DNA from: Nitrosomonas sp.
GTDB lineage: Bacteria; Pseudomonadota; Gammaproteobacteria; Burkholderiales; Nitrosomonadaceae
NCBI GenBank assembly: GCA_021774205.1
Contig: JAJFJI010000365.1
Location: 1 to 34,313 of the forward strand
Direction: 5' to 3'
DNA length: 34,313 bases
The notes under the pieces: model-generated
Told to the model about the DNA's origin: nothing
Seen by the model: only the letters and a program-made list of their open reading frames with translations
Database searches by the model: none
Program-made: the position numbers and the translations under genes
Part shown: positions 7,824 to 15,692 of the stretch, in pieces
Layout of the letters: every line of letters begins with the position of its first letter
Position numbering within the stretch: the stretch's first letter is position 1

Positions 7824-9581
7824 TTACATTTTTTCCGGGGCAGATACGTCTAGTAGGGCGAGTCCATTGCGCAATACTTGCTGAACCGAAGCAACGAGTG
7901 CTAACCGAGCATGTCGTAATGGTATTTCTGTTACCAGAAAACGTGTTGCATTATAGTAACTATGAAATTCGCTTGCCAGTTCTCGAAGGTAAAAAGCGAT
8001 AAGATGCGGTGCTGATTCCCTTGCTGCGGATTCAACCATATCAGGGAAATCAATGAGTTTCTGTAGTAATGCTAGTTCCATAGGACTGGTCAGCATTGTA
8101 GTGTCTGTGCTGTGCAGTATCGCTGCATCTTCGTCCCATTGTGCCATTACACTACAAACCCGGGCATAGGCATATTGAATATAATATACGGGATTGTCAT
8201 TGCTTTGTGATTTGGCTAAATCCAGATCAAAATCCAAATGCTGATCACTTTTTCGCATGACATAAAAAAAACGTGCGGCATCTTTACCCACTTCCCGCCG
8301 AAGGTCCCGAAGTGTTACAAATTCACCGGAACGGGTAGACATAGGCGCTTTTTTCCCTTCTCGATAGAGCACAGCAAATTGTACTAGTGAGATTTCAAGC
8401 TTCGCAGGATCAAGTGCCAATGCCTGAATGGCGCCTTTTATTCGAGAAACATAACCGTGGTGGTCTGCTCCCCATACATCAATCATCTGATCAAAACCAC
8501 GTTCAAACTTGTTGAGATGGTAAGCAATATCGGAAGCGAAATAAGTAAATTGTCCGTTTTCACGCTGTACGACGCGATCTTTTTCGTCACCAAAGTGGGT
8601 TGAACGGAACCATGTGGCGCCATCTTGTTGGTACAAATAGTTTTTTTTCTCGAGTAACTCGACCGCATGTGCCACCATACCATTGTCAAATAATGATTGT
8701 TCTGAGAGCCAAGTGTCAAATTCGACGCCAAATTCCATTAAATCATTGCGGCAGTCGCCCAGCTGTTCGGTAAGGGCAAAATTATGGATATACGCATAAT
8801 CTTCACCCAATATCTTTTTTGCACTGACAATCCATTTATTTAATTGTTCTTCTTCATCAACTTCTATTTCCAAGGGGGTTGAGGAAAGATTTTGTAACAG
8901 CAGATCGGGCTGATGGACATAGCGTTTTCCATGCGCTTTTTCTATCAGCTGCGCCATGTCGCGCACATACTCACCTTGATAAGCGTTTTTGGGGAATGGG
9001 ATGGTGAAGCCATTGAGTTGCAAGTAGCGTAACCAGGTGGAAAGTGCCAGTATGTCCATTTGACGTCCAGCATCATTGACATAGTATTCACGTGTAACGG
9101 TAAAACCAGCGGCAGCTAAGATGTTGGCAAGACTTGCGCCGAATGCTGCGCCGCGTCCGTGACCGACATGTAATGGCCCGGTTGGATTAGCTGAAACGAA
9201 TTCCACTTGGATTTTTTTACCTGCGCCAATATTTTGATGGCCGAAATTACTGCCATGCTTTAATACATAATATGGGAATTGTTGTTTAGCTGAAATTTGA
9301 AGAAACAGATTGATAAATCCAGCGCCTGCGACCTCGGCTTTTTCCAGGTAAGGTGAGGGGGGTAGGGCATCAATGAGTAACGTGGCGATTTCCCGGGGAT
9401 TTTTGTGTAAAGGCTTGGCCAGTTGCATAGCCAAATTGCAGGAGTAATCACCATGTTTAGCTTGCTTAGTGCGGGCCAACTCAATGCGTGTAGTTAAATC
9501 AGAGGATGCTACCTTGCTCGCGGCGTGATGCAGAAGTTCGGCAAAATGTGATTTAAAGTTGGGCTGGTTAGGCAGTATCAT
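7824..9581 (-). CDS. argS: Arginyl-tRNA synthetase
   Basis: The 585-residue class I synthetase charges tRNA-Arg. It has the ArgS-specific N-terminal additional domain (about 1-110), the HIGH-type motif in NPTGPLHVGHGRG (about 131-143), a catalytic core with VWGADHHGY, the KMSKS-equivalent loop KAPMSTRSG, and the DALR anticodon-binding domain at the C-terminus. Lack of a true KMSK lysine is usual for many ArgS enzymes. Length is normal. Confidence 0.97.
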   Translation of the reverse strand: MILPNQPNFKSHFAELLHHAASKVASSDLTTRIELARTKQAKHGDYSCNLAMQLAKPLHKNPREIATLLIDALPPSPYLEKAEVAGAGFINLFLQISAKQQFPYYVLKHGSNFGHQNIGAGKKIQVEFVSANPTGPLHVGHGRGAAFGASLANILAAAGFTVTREYYVNDAGRQMDILALSTWLRYLQLNGFTIPFPKNAYQGEYVRDMAQLIEKAHGKRYVHQPDLLLQNLSSTPLEIEVDEEEQLNKWIVSAKKILGEDYAYIHNFALTEQLGDCRNDLMEFGVEFDTWLSEQSLFDNGMVAHAVELLEKKNYLYQQDGATWFRSTHFGDEKDRVVQRENGQFTYFASDIAYHLNKFERGFDQMIDVWGADHHGYVSRIKGAIQALALDPAKLEISLVQFAVLYREGKKAPMSTRSGEFVTLRDLRREVGKDAARFFYVMRKSDQHLDFDLDLAKSQSNDNPVYYIQYAYARVCSVMAQWDEDAAILHSTDTTMLTSPMELALLQKLIDFPDMVESAARESAPHLIAFYLRELASEFHSYYNATRFLVTEIPLRHARLALVASVQQVLRNGLALLDVSAPEKM

Positions 9582-9697
9582 GGCTGGAAGTTGATTTTGT
9601 AGCCGTTATTATAGCGGGATTAAGGCAGTTTTAGTATGTAAGTTTTTGTTGCTGGCTAACTTTTGTGGTGGGTTTTGATACTGAATTTTGGGAAAAA

Positions 9698-10462
9698 TCA
9701 GCTTTCGTTAGTGGTGGCCGGTATGGTCGTTAGTTGTTGCCGGTATGTTTCAAATAAACAGATCCCCGCACTGACTGAAACATTGAGGCTTTCCACGTTG
9801 CCCAGCATGGGAATGCGTGTTATTTGGTCGCAGTTTTCTCGCGTTAATCGCCGCATACCTTGTCCTTCTGCGCCTAAAACCCAGGCAACGGGTCCATGAA
9901 GGTTAAGCGTATTCAGATCGCAATCTGCATTGCTATCGGTTCCAATGACCCATATACCCCGTTGTTTTAGTGTCCGTATCGTACGGGCCAGATTGGTGAC
10001 TGGGATAAAGGGGATGGTATCTGCTGCACCGCTGGCAACTTTGTGTACTGTGGCGGTAAGACCGACAGCGCGGTCTTTCGGTGCTATGACGGCATGAACG
10101 CCAAAAGCATCGGCAACGCGTAAACATGCGCCTAAATTATGCGGATCTTGTACGCCATCCAGCACAAGAAGTCGCGCGGGTTCGGAAAGTGTTTCTAGTA
10201 CATCTTCAATAGAGAGATAACCTCGTGTTGTATCAACGATGGCTGTTATACCCTGATGACGCTTGTTGCCTGTTATTTTGTCAAGCCTCTCGTGATCGCA
10301 GGATATCAATCGAATATCTTTGAATTCAGCAAGTTTTATTAATTCGCGGGCTCGTTGATCGCGACGATCGGCGTCAATGAAAATTTCTTTGATGCTATCT
10401 GGATTCTGTCGTAAACGGCTGGTAACCGCATGAAAACCAAATATCGGACGGGTGTTAGACAT
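9698..10462 (-). CDS. rlmB: 23S rRNA (guanosine-2251-2'-O)-methyltransferase RlmB
   Basis: The 254-residue SPOUT-class enzyme methylates the ribose of G2251 in the 23S rRNA P-loop using SAM. The N-terminal substrate-binding domain (about 1-80) starts with IFGFHAVTSRLRQNP. The SpoU core shows VLDGVQDPHNLGACLRVADAFG, VLGAEGQGMRRL and IPMLGNVESLNVSVSAGI, which form the trefoil-knot SAM site. The start overlaps the end of rnr by 8 bp, the frequent rnr-rlmB pair, implying coupled expression. Confidence 0.95.
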   Translation of the reverse strand: MSNTRPIFGFHAVTSRLRQNPDSIKEIFIDADRRDQRARELIKLAEFKDIRLISCDHERLDKITGNKRHQGITAIVDTTRGYLSIEDVLETLSEPARLLVLDGVQDPHNLGACLRVADAFGVHAVIAPKDRAVGLTATVHKVASGAADTIPFIPVTNLARTIRTLKQRGIWVIGTDSNADCDLNTLNLHGPVAWVLGAEGQGMRRLTRENCDQITRIPMLGNVESLNVSVSAGICLFETYRQQLTTIPATTNES

Positions 10463-12698
10463 ATTCTGCTTTTTTCTTTTTTTGACGTTTGTTGCTTGCC
10501 TTAGTTGGCAAATTCGATGCGGCCTTGTTTTTAGTTTCTGCTAACACGAAATCAATTTTGCTGGTCTCTAAATCCACACGTACAAGCTTGACACGCAGCC
10601 GATCGCCAAGGCGAAATTGCATGCCGCTTCTTTCTCCAAGTAACAGGTGTTTGGTGGCGTCAAATTGAAAATAATCACTGGGTAATTCGGAAATATGCAC
10701 GAGTCCTTCTACATAAATGTTATCGAGCGCGACAAAAAGTCCGAAGCCGGTTACGCTGCTAATGACGCCGTCAAAACTCTCGCCGATTTTGTCTTGCATG
10801 TAGAAGCACTTTAGCCATGACTCTGCATCACGGACAGCTTCATCAGCACGTCGTTCAGTTTGTGAGCAATGCATTCCTAGGGCATGCCAGTCACCAGGCG
10901 AATATTTTTTGTTACTCAATATTGCTTTTATTACGCGGTGTATCAACAAATCAGGGTAACGGCGAATGGGGGAAGTGAAGTGCGTGTAGGATTCATATGC
11001 CAGTCCAAAATGCCCAACATTATCGGGGCTGTAAACTGCCTGGCGCAGCGATCTTAGCATGACAGTTTGTAACAATTGCGCGTCGGGTCTATCATGAATT
11101 TTGCTGAGTGTTTTGGCATAATCTTTAGCATGAGGATCATCGCCACCACCTAGTTGCAGGCCAAACTCCTTAAGAAAGTCACGTAAACCAACAAGTTTTT
11201 CAGGTGCCGGGCCTTCATGAATACGGTAAATGGCAGGCTGCTCATGTTTTTGTAGAAAATCTGACGTGCATACGTTCGCAGCCAGCATGCATTCCTCAAT
11301 CAGCCGGTGAGCGTCATTGCGGTGAACAGGTGAGATTTTCTCGATTTTTCCCTGGTCGTTGAAAATCATTTGCGTTTCGGTTGTTTCAAATTCTATGGCG
11401 CCGCGTTTCTTTCTTGTCTTCAGCAACACCTTGTATAGCTTGTGAAGCAGCTGGATATGAGGTAAAAGTTTTATATGCTGCTTGGCTTCTTTACTTTTCG
11501 CATTATCTATCATTGCTGCGACTTTGTTGTACGTAAGGCGTGCGTGCGAGTGCATGACTGCGGGGTAAAAACGATAGTCTATAAGATCGCCATTTGATTT
11601 GAACTGTATTTCACATACCATGCAAAGTCGATCACATCGTGGCTTAAGCGAGCATAAGCCGTTGGAAAGCACTTCCGGAAGCATTGGAATTACCCGTCTG
11701 GGAAAATAGACTGAATTGCCGCGTTCAAATGCTTCCTTATCTAGTAAATCGTTAGCATGTACATAGTGACTGACATCGGCGATGGCAACATACAACTTGT
11801 AGCCTTTTTTGTTGTCTTCGCAATAGACGGCATCATCAAAATCTCGCGCGGTTTCGCTATCAATAGTTACTAGCGGCAAGTGCCGGAGATCTTCTCTTTT
11901 AGCTAATTCCTTTTTGAGTATTCTCTTGGGTAACTTGGCGCAAAGTTTCTCCATTTCGGGTGAAAATTCATGAGGCAAGTCATGTTTGCGTAGTGCGATC
12001 TCAATTTCCATACCTGCTGATGTGTAATCCCCAAGAATTTCAATAATATCGCCAATCGGTTGCGCTTTTTTGCTGGGTTGTTGAATAATTTTTACAATGA
12101 CCACTTGCCCCGCTTTCGCGTTCATAGATTTTTCTTTCGGTATCAAAATATCCTGGCTGATACGTCGGTTTTCTGCTTCTACAAATAAGATTCCATGGTC
12201 ATCATGCAATCTTCCTACAAGTTGTGAATTGGCACGTTCTAGCACTTCAACAATCGTTGCCTCTCTGCGTCCTCGCCGGTCCACTCCAATTTCTCGTACG
12301 ACTACTTGATCACCATGAAGCGCTTTATGCATTTCCTTTGGGCTTAAGAATAAATCAGTGCTGCCATCGTCCGGGATTAGAAAACCGAATCCATCGGCAT
12401 GGCCCTGTACTTTACCTTTAATGAGCGCCAGTTTTTCCATGATGCAAAGATCACCTTTGCGATTACGTATAATCTGACCTTCACGCACCATCGCGGCAAG
12501 CCGGCGACTAAAGATTTCATTTTCATCAGGGGAAATACCGAGCAGTTTTTGTAATGCTGGGTCGGTAACAGGAACGCCTTGTTCTTCCATGATTTGCAGA
12601 ATATATTCCCGGCTTGGCAGCGGATGGCCATAAAGCTCTTTTTCACGCTCAAGGTGTGGGTCGAGATTGCGTAGCTTATGCTTCTTCTTAATTGACAA
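10455..12698 (-). CDS. rnr: Ribonuclease R
   Basis: The 747-residue 3'-5' exoribonuclease degrades structured RNA. Domains in order: N-terminal winged-helix (about 25-85), cold-shock OB folds (about 90-240), the RNB catalytic domain (about 270-600) with the acidic cluster in SETARDFDDAVYCED, a C-terminal S1 domain (about 645-725), and a lysine-rich tail (SNKRQKKKK). Length and order match RNase R, not the shorter RNase II. Its 5' end faces the tRNA-Leu gene, and the two promoters must overlap in the short divergent gap. Confidence 0.97.
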   Translation of the reverse strand: MSIKKKHKLRNLDPHLEREKELYGHPLPSREYILQIMEEQGVPVTDPALQKLLGISPDENEIFSRRLAAMVREGQIIRNRKGDLCIMEKLALIKGKVQGHADGFGFLIPDDGSTDLFLSPKEMHKALHGDQVVVREIGVDRRGRREATIVEVLERANSQLVGRLHDDHGILFVEAENRRISQDILIPKEKSMNAKAGQVVIVKIIQQPSKKAQPIGDIIEILGDYTSAGMEIEIALRKHDLPHEFSPEMEKLCAKLPKRILKKELAKREDLRHLPLVTIDSETARDFDDAVYCEDNKKGYKLYVAIADVSHYVHANDLLDKEAFERGNSVYFPRRVIPMLPEVLSNGLCSLKPRCDRLCMVCEIQFKSNGDLIDYRFYPAVMHSHARLTYNKVAAMIDNAKSKEAKQHIKLLPHIQLLHKLYKVLLKTRKKRGAIEFETTETQMIFNDQGKIEKISPVHRNDAHRLIEECMLAANVCTSDFLQKHEQPAIYRIHEGPAPEKLVGLRDFLKEFGLQLGGGDDPHAKDYAKTLSKIHDRPDAQLLQTVMLRSLRQAVYSPDNVGHFGLAYESYTHFTSPIRRYPDLLIHRVIKAILSNKKYSPGDWHALGMHCSQTERRADEAVRDAESWLKCFYMQDKIGESFDGVISSVTGFGLFVALDNIYVEGLVHISELPSDYFQFDATKHLLLGERSGMQFRLGDRLRVKLVRVDLETSKIDFVLAETKNKAASNLPTKASNKRQKKKKAEYV

Positions 12699-12719
12699 AA
12701 CAGTGATTTCCTATAGAAT
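12692..12719 (+). promoter_or_regulatory. Promoter of tRNA-Leu
   Basis: TTGACA at 12692-12697 and TAGAAT at 12714-12719 are separated by 16 bp and point towards the tRNA, whose first base is 39 bp downstream of the -10 box. The -35 box overlaps the first codons of rnr on the other strand. Confidence 0.65.
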
Positions 12720-12757
12720 TACCGACGTTTTGCCTCCTCGGATAGGAAGCGGATAAC

Positions 12758-12842
12758 GCCCAGATGGCGGAATTGGTAGACGCGCATGGTTCAGGTCCAT
12801 GTGCCTTCGGGTGTGGAGGTTCGAGTCCTCTTCTGGGCACCA
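12758..12842 (+). tRNA. tRNA-Leu (anticodon CAG)
   Basis: The 85-nt gene has a perfect 7-bp acceptor stem (GCCCAGA with TCTGGGC), the D-arm sequence GGCGGAATTGGTAGACGCG, an anticodon loop TTCAGGT between CATGG and CCATG, a long variable arm with stem GTGCC-TTCG-GGTGT, a T-arm with GGTTCGAGTCC, and encoded ACCA at 12839-12842. The class II variable arm and the CAG anticodon make it leucine. The gene is intact beside the integrase, so its 3' part is the likely phage attachment site. Confidence 0.96.
12800..12842 (+). other. Probable attachment site (one end of the prophage)
   Basis: A tyrosine integrase begins 165 bp after an intact tRNA 3' end and everything to the right is phage-like, so recombination most likely used the 3' half of the tRNA as core. 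The second copy of the core would lie at the far end of the prophage, outside the window, so its exact length cannot be seen. Confidence 0.6.
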
Positions 12843-13006
12843 CGATACTTTTTTTGATTGTTTCGTAATATTCCATAAAACGCATTAAGCCTTTAGTTTA
12901 TACCGGTTTAAGCAGTTTTCTTTATGCCTCGTAAATCTGATTTTTGCTGATTCTTTCCCATTCTTTCGGTATCATTCGCGGATATTGTACGGAAAGGATT
13001 ACGGAT

Positions 13007-13984
13007 ATGGCGTCGATCAGGAAAAAAGGTGCTGGCTATGAGGCAATGATCGCCCGCAAAGGTATTCGCAAGTCTCGCACATTTCGCACGAAAACAGAAG
13101 CACGCATGTGGGCGTCCGAAGTTGAGCTGAATATTATACGCGGCGACCACGGCAAAATAGCCAACAAATCATTCGCAGAGCTAATGCAGCATTATGGCGC
13201 CATAGTCTCGCCAGGTAAGCGCGGAGTACGTTGGGAACTAATGCGCATTAATGTTGTTTGCCGTGATCCAATTGCGGATGTGAGACTGGAAGATCTGCAG
13301 CCATCGCATTTTGCAGCATGGCGCGACCGTCGGTTAAAAGTCGTCTCTGTGGCTACGGTATTGCGCGACTGGAATTTGGTATCTCATGCTCTTAACGTCG
13401 CAGTTAATGAGTGGGGATGGTTGCCAGCGAACCCGATTAAACAAGTTAAGCGGCCAAAGCCACCGGCAGCACGCGAACGCAGGATCAGCCAGGACGAAAT
13501 TGACCGGCTGTTATTCGCGCTAGGTTATGATTATACAGAAAAGCCAGAAACAATCACCGCCACGGTCGGCGCTGCAATGCTATTTGCGATCGAAACTGCA
13601 ATGCGTGCTGGTGAGATTGTTTCGCTTACGTGGGATAATATTGATCTTGATAATCGTGTTGCCAGGTTGCCGGTTACTAAAAACGGCTTGCCACGTGATG
13701 TCCCGTTATCCGACGAGGCAGTGCGGATTATTAAGCAGGTTAGGAATGATCCTGATTCAGTGTTCAATCTAAAAACAAGCCAAATAGACTCGTTATTCAG
13801 AAAAGCCAAAGCAAGAGCAATCATTGATGATTTACACTTTCACGATACCAGAGCGGAAGCAATAACACGGCTATCGAAAAAAGTTGATATTCTCACGTTG
13901 GCGCGTATCTCAGGCCATCGTGACTTGAGGCAGCTTCAAATATATTTTCGTGAAAGCATGGCTGATATCGCTAAACGGATCTGA
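13007..13984 (+). CDS. int: Tyrosine recombinase, phage integrase
   Basis: The 325-residue protein (ATG at 13007 preceded by GGAAAGG; an ATG at 12944 in the same frame has no such support) has a basic N-terminal arm-binding part (MASIRKKGAGYEAMI), a core-binding domain (about 55-150) and a catalytic domain. Catalytic residues are visible as R200 (AMRAGEI), H279 and R282 (HFHDTR), H304 (SGHRD) and nucleophile Y313 (LQIYFRES). It should integrate and excise the prophage at tRNA-Leu. It converges on, and overlaps by 14 bp, the AlpA-like gene. Confidence 0.95.
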   Translation: MASIRKKGAGYEAMIARKGIRKSRTFRTKTEARMWASEVELNIIRGDHGKIANKSFAELMQHYGAIVSPGKRGVRWELMRINVVCRDPIADVRLEDLQPSHFAAWRDRRLKVVSVATVLRDWNLVSHALNVAVNEWGWLPANPIKQVKRPKPPAARERRISQDEIDRLLFALGYDYTEKPETITATVGAAMLFAIETAMRAGEIVSLTWDNIDLDNRVARLPVTKNGLPRDVPLSDEAVRIIKQVRNDPDSVFNLKTSQIDSLFRKAKARAIIDDLHFHDTRAEAITRLSKKVDILTLARISGHRDLRQLQIYFRESMADIAKRI

Positions 13985-14258
13985 TTTTTTTGCCGCCTTT
14001 GATATATTTCAGCGCCCAATCAACAACATCCTGCGCGATCCATTTTACATTACCTTTGCCGCCTGGCCGTGGCAACTGTCCTGCCTTCGGGAAGTCTGGC
14101 AGAGGTGCATACGTCGCCATGAAATATTTCTTGGACACACCAAGGTACCCGGCACATTGATCAGCATTCCATAGCGTTTGGTCAAGGCGTAGCTGTGGAT
14201 AAACGTTATTGGATATCAGATCGCCAATCTTGTCGATTATTTCTATTTGTTCGGTCAT
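13971..14258 (-). CDS. AlpA-like helix-turn-helix protein, probable excisionase
   Basis: The 95-residue protein has a MerR/AlpA-type winged helix (LWNADQCAGYLGVSKKYFMATY, about 29-50), then FPKAGQLPRPGGKGNVKW and DVVDWALKYI, the usual design of AlpA regulators and recombination directionality factors. It is the last gene of the leftward operon and abuts int tail to tail, the expected position for xis. Excisionase is inferred from position; regulator of int is the alternative. Confidence 0.8.
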   Translation of the reverse strand: MTEQIEIIDKIGDLISNNVYPQLRLDQTLWNADQCAGYLGVSKKYFMATYAPLPDFPKAGQLPRPGGKGNVKWIAQDVVDWALKYIKGGKKIRSV

Positions 14259-14323
14259 GGTTATTTATCTGCTTAATGTGTATTCATAGATTGTGTTATC
14301 ACACGTTGATGCGTTCATAACAA

Positions 14324-14530
14324 TCAATCCCTAGCCATCTGATTCAAATGCGCCATACTCTCAACGCCATCTATTCGATCCCATCTGATACGTTTTTTGC
14401 AGGCTCTTTCGTATCGCCTCAGTAATTCAAACCGGTCAACCGTATGCTGATCGCTGCATGTGCCAAGTTTGTTGATAAATTCCATTTCTGATTGAGTTGT
14501 GTATGGTGCGTTTGAGCTGTTATCTGTCAT
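14324..14530 (-). CDS. Hypothetical protein, 68 aa
   Basis: Not recognised. The product is charged and helical (FELLRRYERACKKRIRWDRI) without membrane segment or cysteine motif. It starts 3 bp after the upstream 164-aa gene stops, which fits co-transcription in the leftward early operon. Confidence 0.65.
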   Translation of the reverse strand: MTDNSSNAPYTTQSEMEFINKLGTCSDQHTVDRFELLRRYERACKKRIRWDRIDGVESMAHLNQMARD

Positions 14531-14533
14531 TGG

Positions 14534-15028
14534 TTAATTTCCTGTATTGCAGGTTGCATCTGTGTTTTTGATATCCAACGATAACTCTGCAAACGCTGCT
14601 TGCACTGCCTTAATAATCCGGCACAGATATTGATACTCATAGTTAGCCATCTTCGGCAAGCTATAGTGCCATTCACTCATGTCTGATCCGTACATATTCG
14701 CTAGAAAGTCATGATCATTCCAAGGATCATCGCGCCAACATTCAATTCCATTCTTTTCTGCATCTTCACGGATTTTGTCTATGTCATATACTTCTGAATC
14801 AATGCTGCTAAGTTTATTTGCAATATAATGCTCATTGGAGTCACAAAAAAATTCAGTTATGGTTTGGTCACCCATGCCACCCCAGTAGGTACTCCATGCT
14901 TTACCAAAACACTCAATAGTTATTTTTCCTTGGCCTTTGCGGAGGTCTTCAACTATTACTGAAACAGGGTCTAGTCTGTCCAGCTCAGAAAGCCTTAGTT
15001 TTGTTACTTGTGAAGTTTCAATCTTCAT
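14534..15028 (-). CDS. Hypothetical phage protein, 164 aa
   Basis: Not assigned to a family. It is a soluble acidic protein rich in aromatic residues in its first half (TIECFGKAWSTYWGGMGD) with a helical C-terminus (YQYLCRIIKAVQAAFAELSL). I have the impression that similar proteins recur in phage early operons beside recombination genes, but I cannot name one. Its start lies 1 bp before the stop of the small membrane protein upstream. Confidence 0.7.
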   Translation of the reverse strand: MKIETSQVTKLRLSELDRLDPVSVIVEDLRKGQGKITIECFGKAWSTYWGGMGDQTITEFFCDSNEHYIANKLSSIDSEVYDIDKIREDAEKNGIECWRDDPWNDHDFLANMYGSDMSEWHYSLPKMANYEYQYLCRIIKAVQAAFAELSLDIKNTDATCNTGN

Positions 15029-15196
15029 TTAAGCTCCAGTATCGTTACACTGCTGCGCCACCATCTCAGCCCTAAGCTCTCGATCACGCTCTTCCATAAA
15101 GCCGAGCAGGGCAACCAGTAAAAGCAACCCAGCACAATAAATCCATATCTTGTCGCTGTTGTCTGGCGCTTTATAGCCCTTGTAGTCATTCAACAT
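15029..15196 (-). CDS. Small single-span membrane protein, 55 aa
   Basis: A short frame starting MLNDYKGYKAP has one clear transmembrane segment (about 18-34, IWIYCAGLLLLVALLGF) followed by a charged tail (EERDRELRAEM). Its ATG overlaps the end of the upstream HTH gene by 7 bp and it stops immediately before the next gene, so coupling supports reality. Function unknown. Confidence 0.6.
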   Translation of the reverse strand: MLNDYKGYKAPDNSDKIWIYCAGLLLLVALLGFMEERDRELRAEMVAQQCNDTGA

Positions 15197-15681
15197 ATTT
15201 CACCCCTCTCAAGTTTCTTCTTGTACTTAGACGCGACGCTACGTACTGAATTTTCTTTTAATCCAAGAGCAGCAGCGATTTCTTTTTCACTAATGCCTTT
15301 CATTTTCATTTCATAAGCAATCTTCCCGGTTTCTCTGCCAAATCCACTCAGGCCGAGCCGTTTTCTCACATTTGAAATAATGTCCGATATCTTCGCCAAT
15401 GATGGATGCCTGCCATCAATTGACGCCGGCATCATTTCTTTCTCAATCAGAAGATCGTATATTTCTTCTGCGGTTAATTTCTCTTCTATTTTCTTTTCTG
15501 CGAATGCTTCAATTTCTGAAACCTGCTCTTTGGTGAGCTTTACCCTTTCAAAGAAAGTATCTGGCTCTGGTTTGGGCATGCCGCTTTCTATGTCCTGGAT
15601 AACCTTTTCTGGTAGTGGAAGCAGGCCAAGGCATATTTGCCAGGATTGCAGGTCGGTTTTAATTGGTTGTTGGGTCAGCAT
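15190..15681 (-). CDS. Helix-turn-helix protein, 163 aa
   Basis: The C-terminus (about 125-160) carries a LuxR/sigma-like HTH, GISEKEIAAALGLKENSVRS, followed by VASKYKKKL. The N-terminal two thirds is helical and acidic and is not recognised. It sits between the exonuclease and the small membrane protein in the leftward operon. It may regulate phage genes or bind the excision complex; nothing decides between these. Confidence 0.75.
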   Translation of the reverse strand: MLTQQPIKTDLQSWQICLGLLPLPEKVIQDIESGMPKPEPDTFFERVKLTKEQVSEIEAFAEKKIEEKLTAEEIYDLLIEKEMMPASIDGRHPSLAKISDIISNVRKRLGLSGFGRETGKIAYEMKMKGISEKEIAAALGLKENSVRSVASKYKKKLERGEIC

Positions 15682-15692
15682 GTTGTTTGTTC

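Noticed and set aside
8341-8367. ArgS lacks a canonical KMSKS lysine
   Set aside because: A KAPMSTRSG-type loop is common in arginyl-tRNA synthetases, so this is not a defect.
12944-13006. Upstream extension of the integrase start
   Set aside because: The extra 21 residues lack a ribosome site and are not integrase-like, whereas ATG 13007 follows GGAAAGG.
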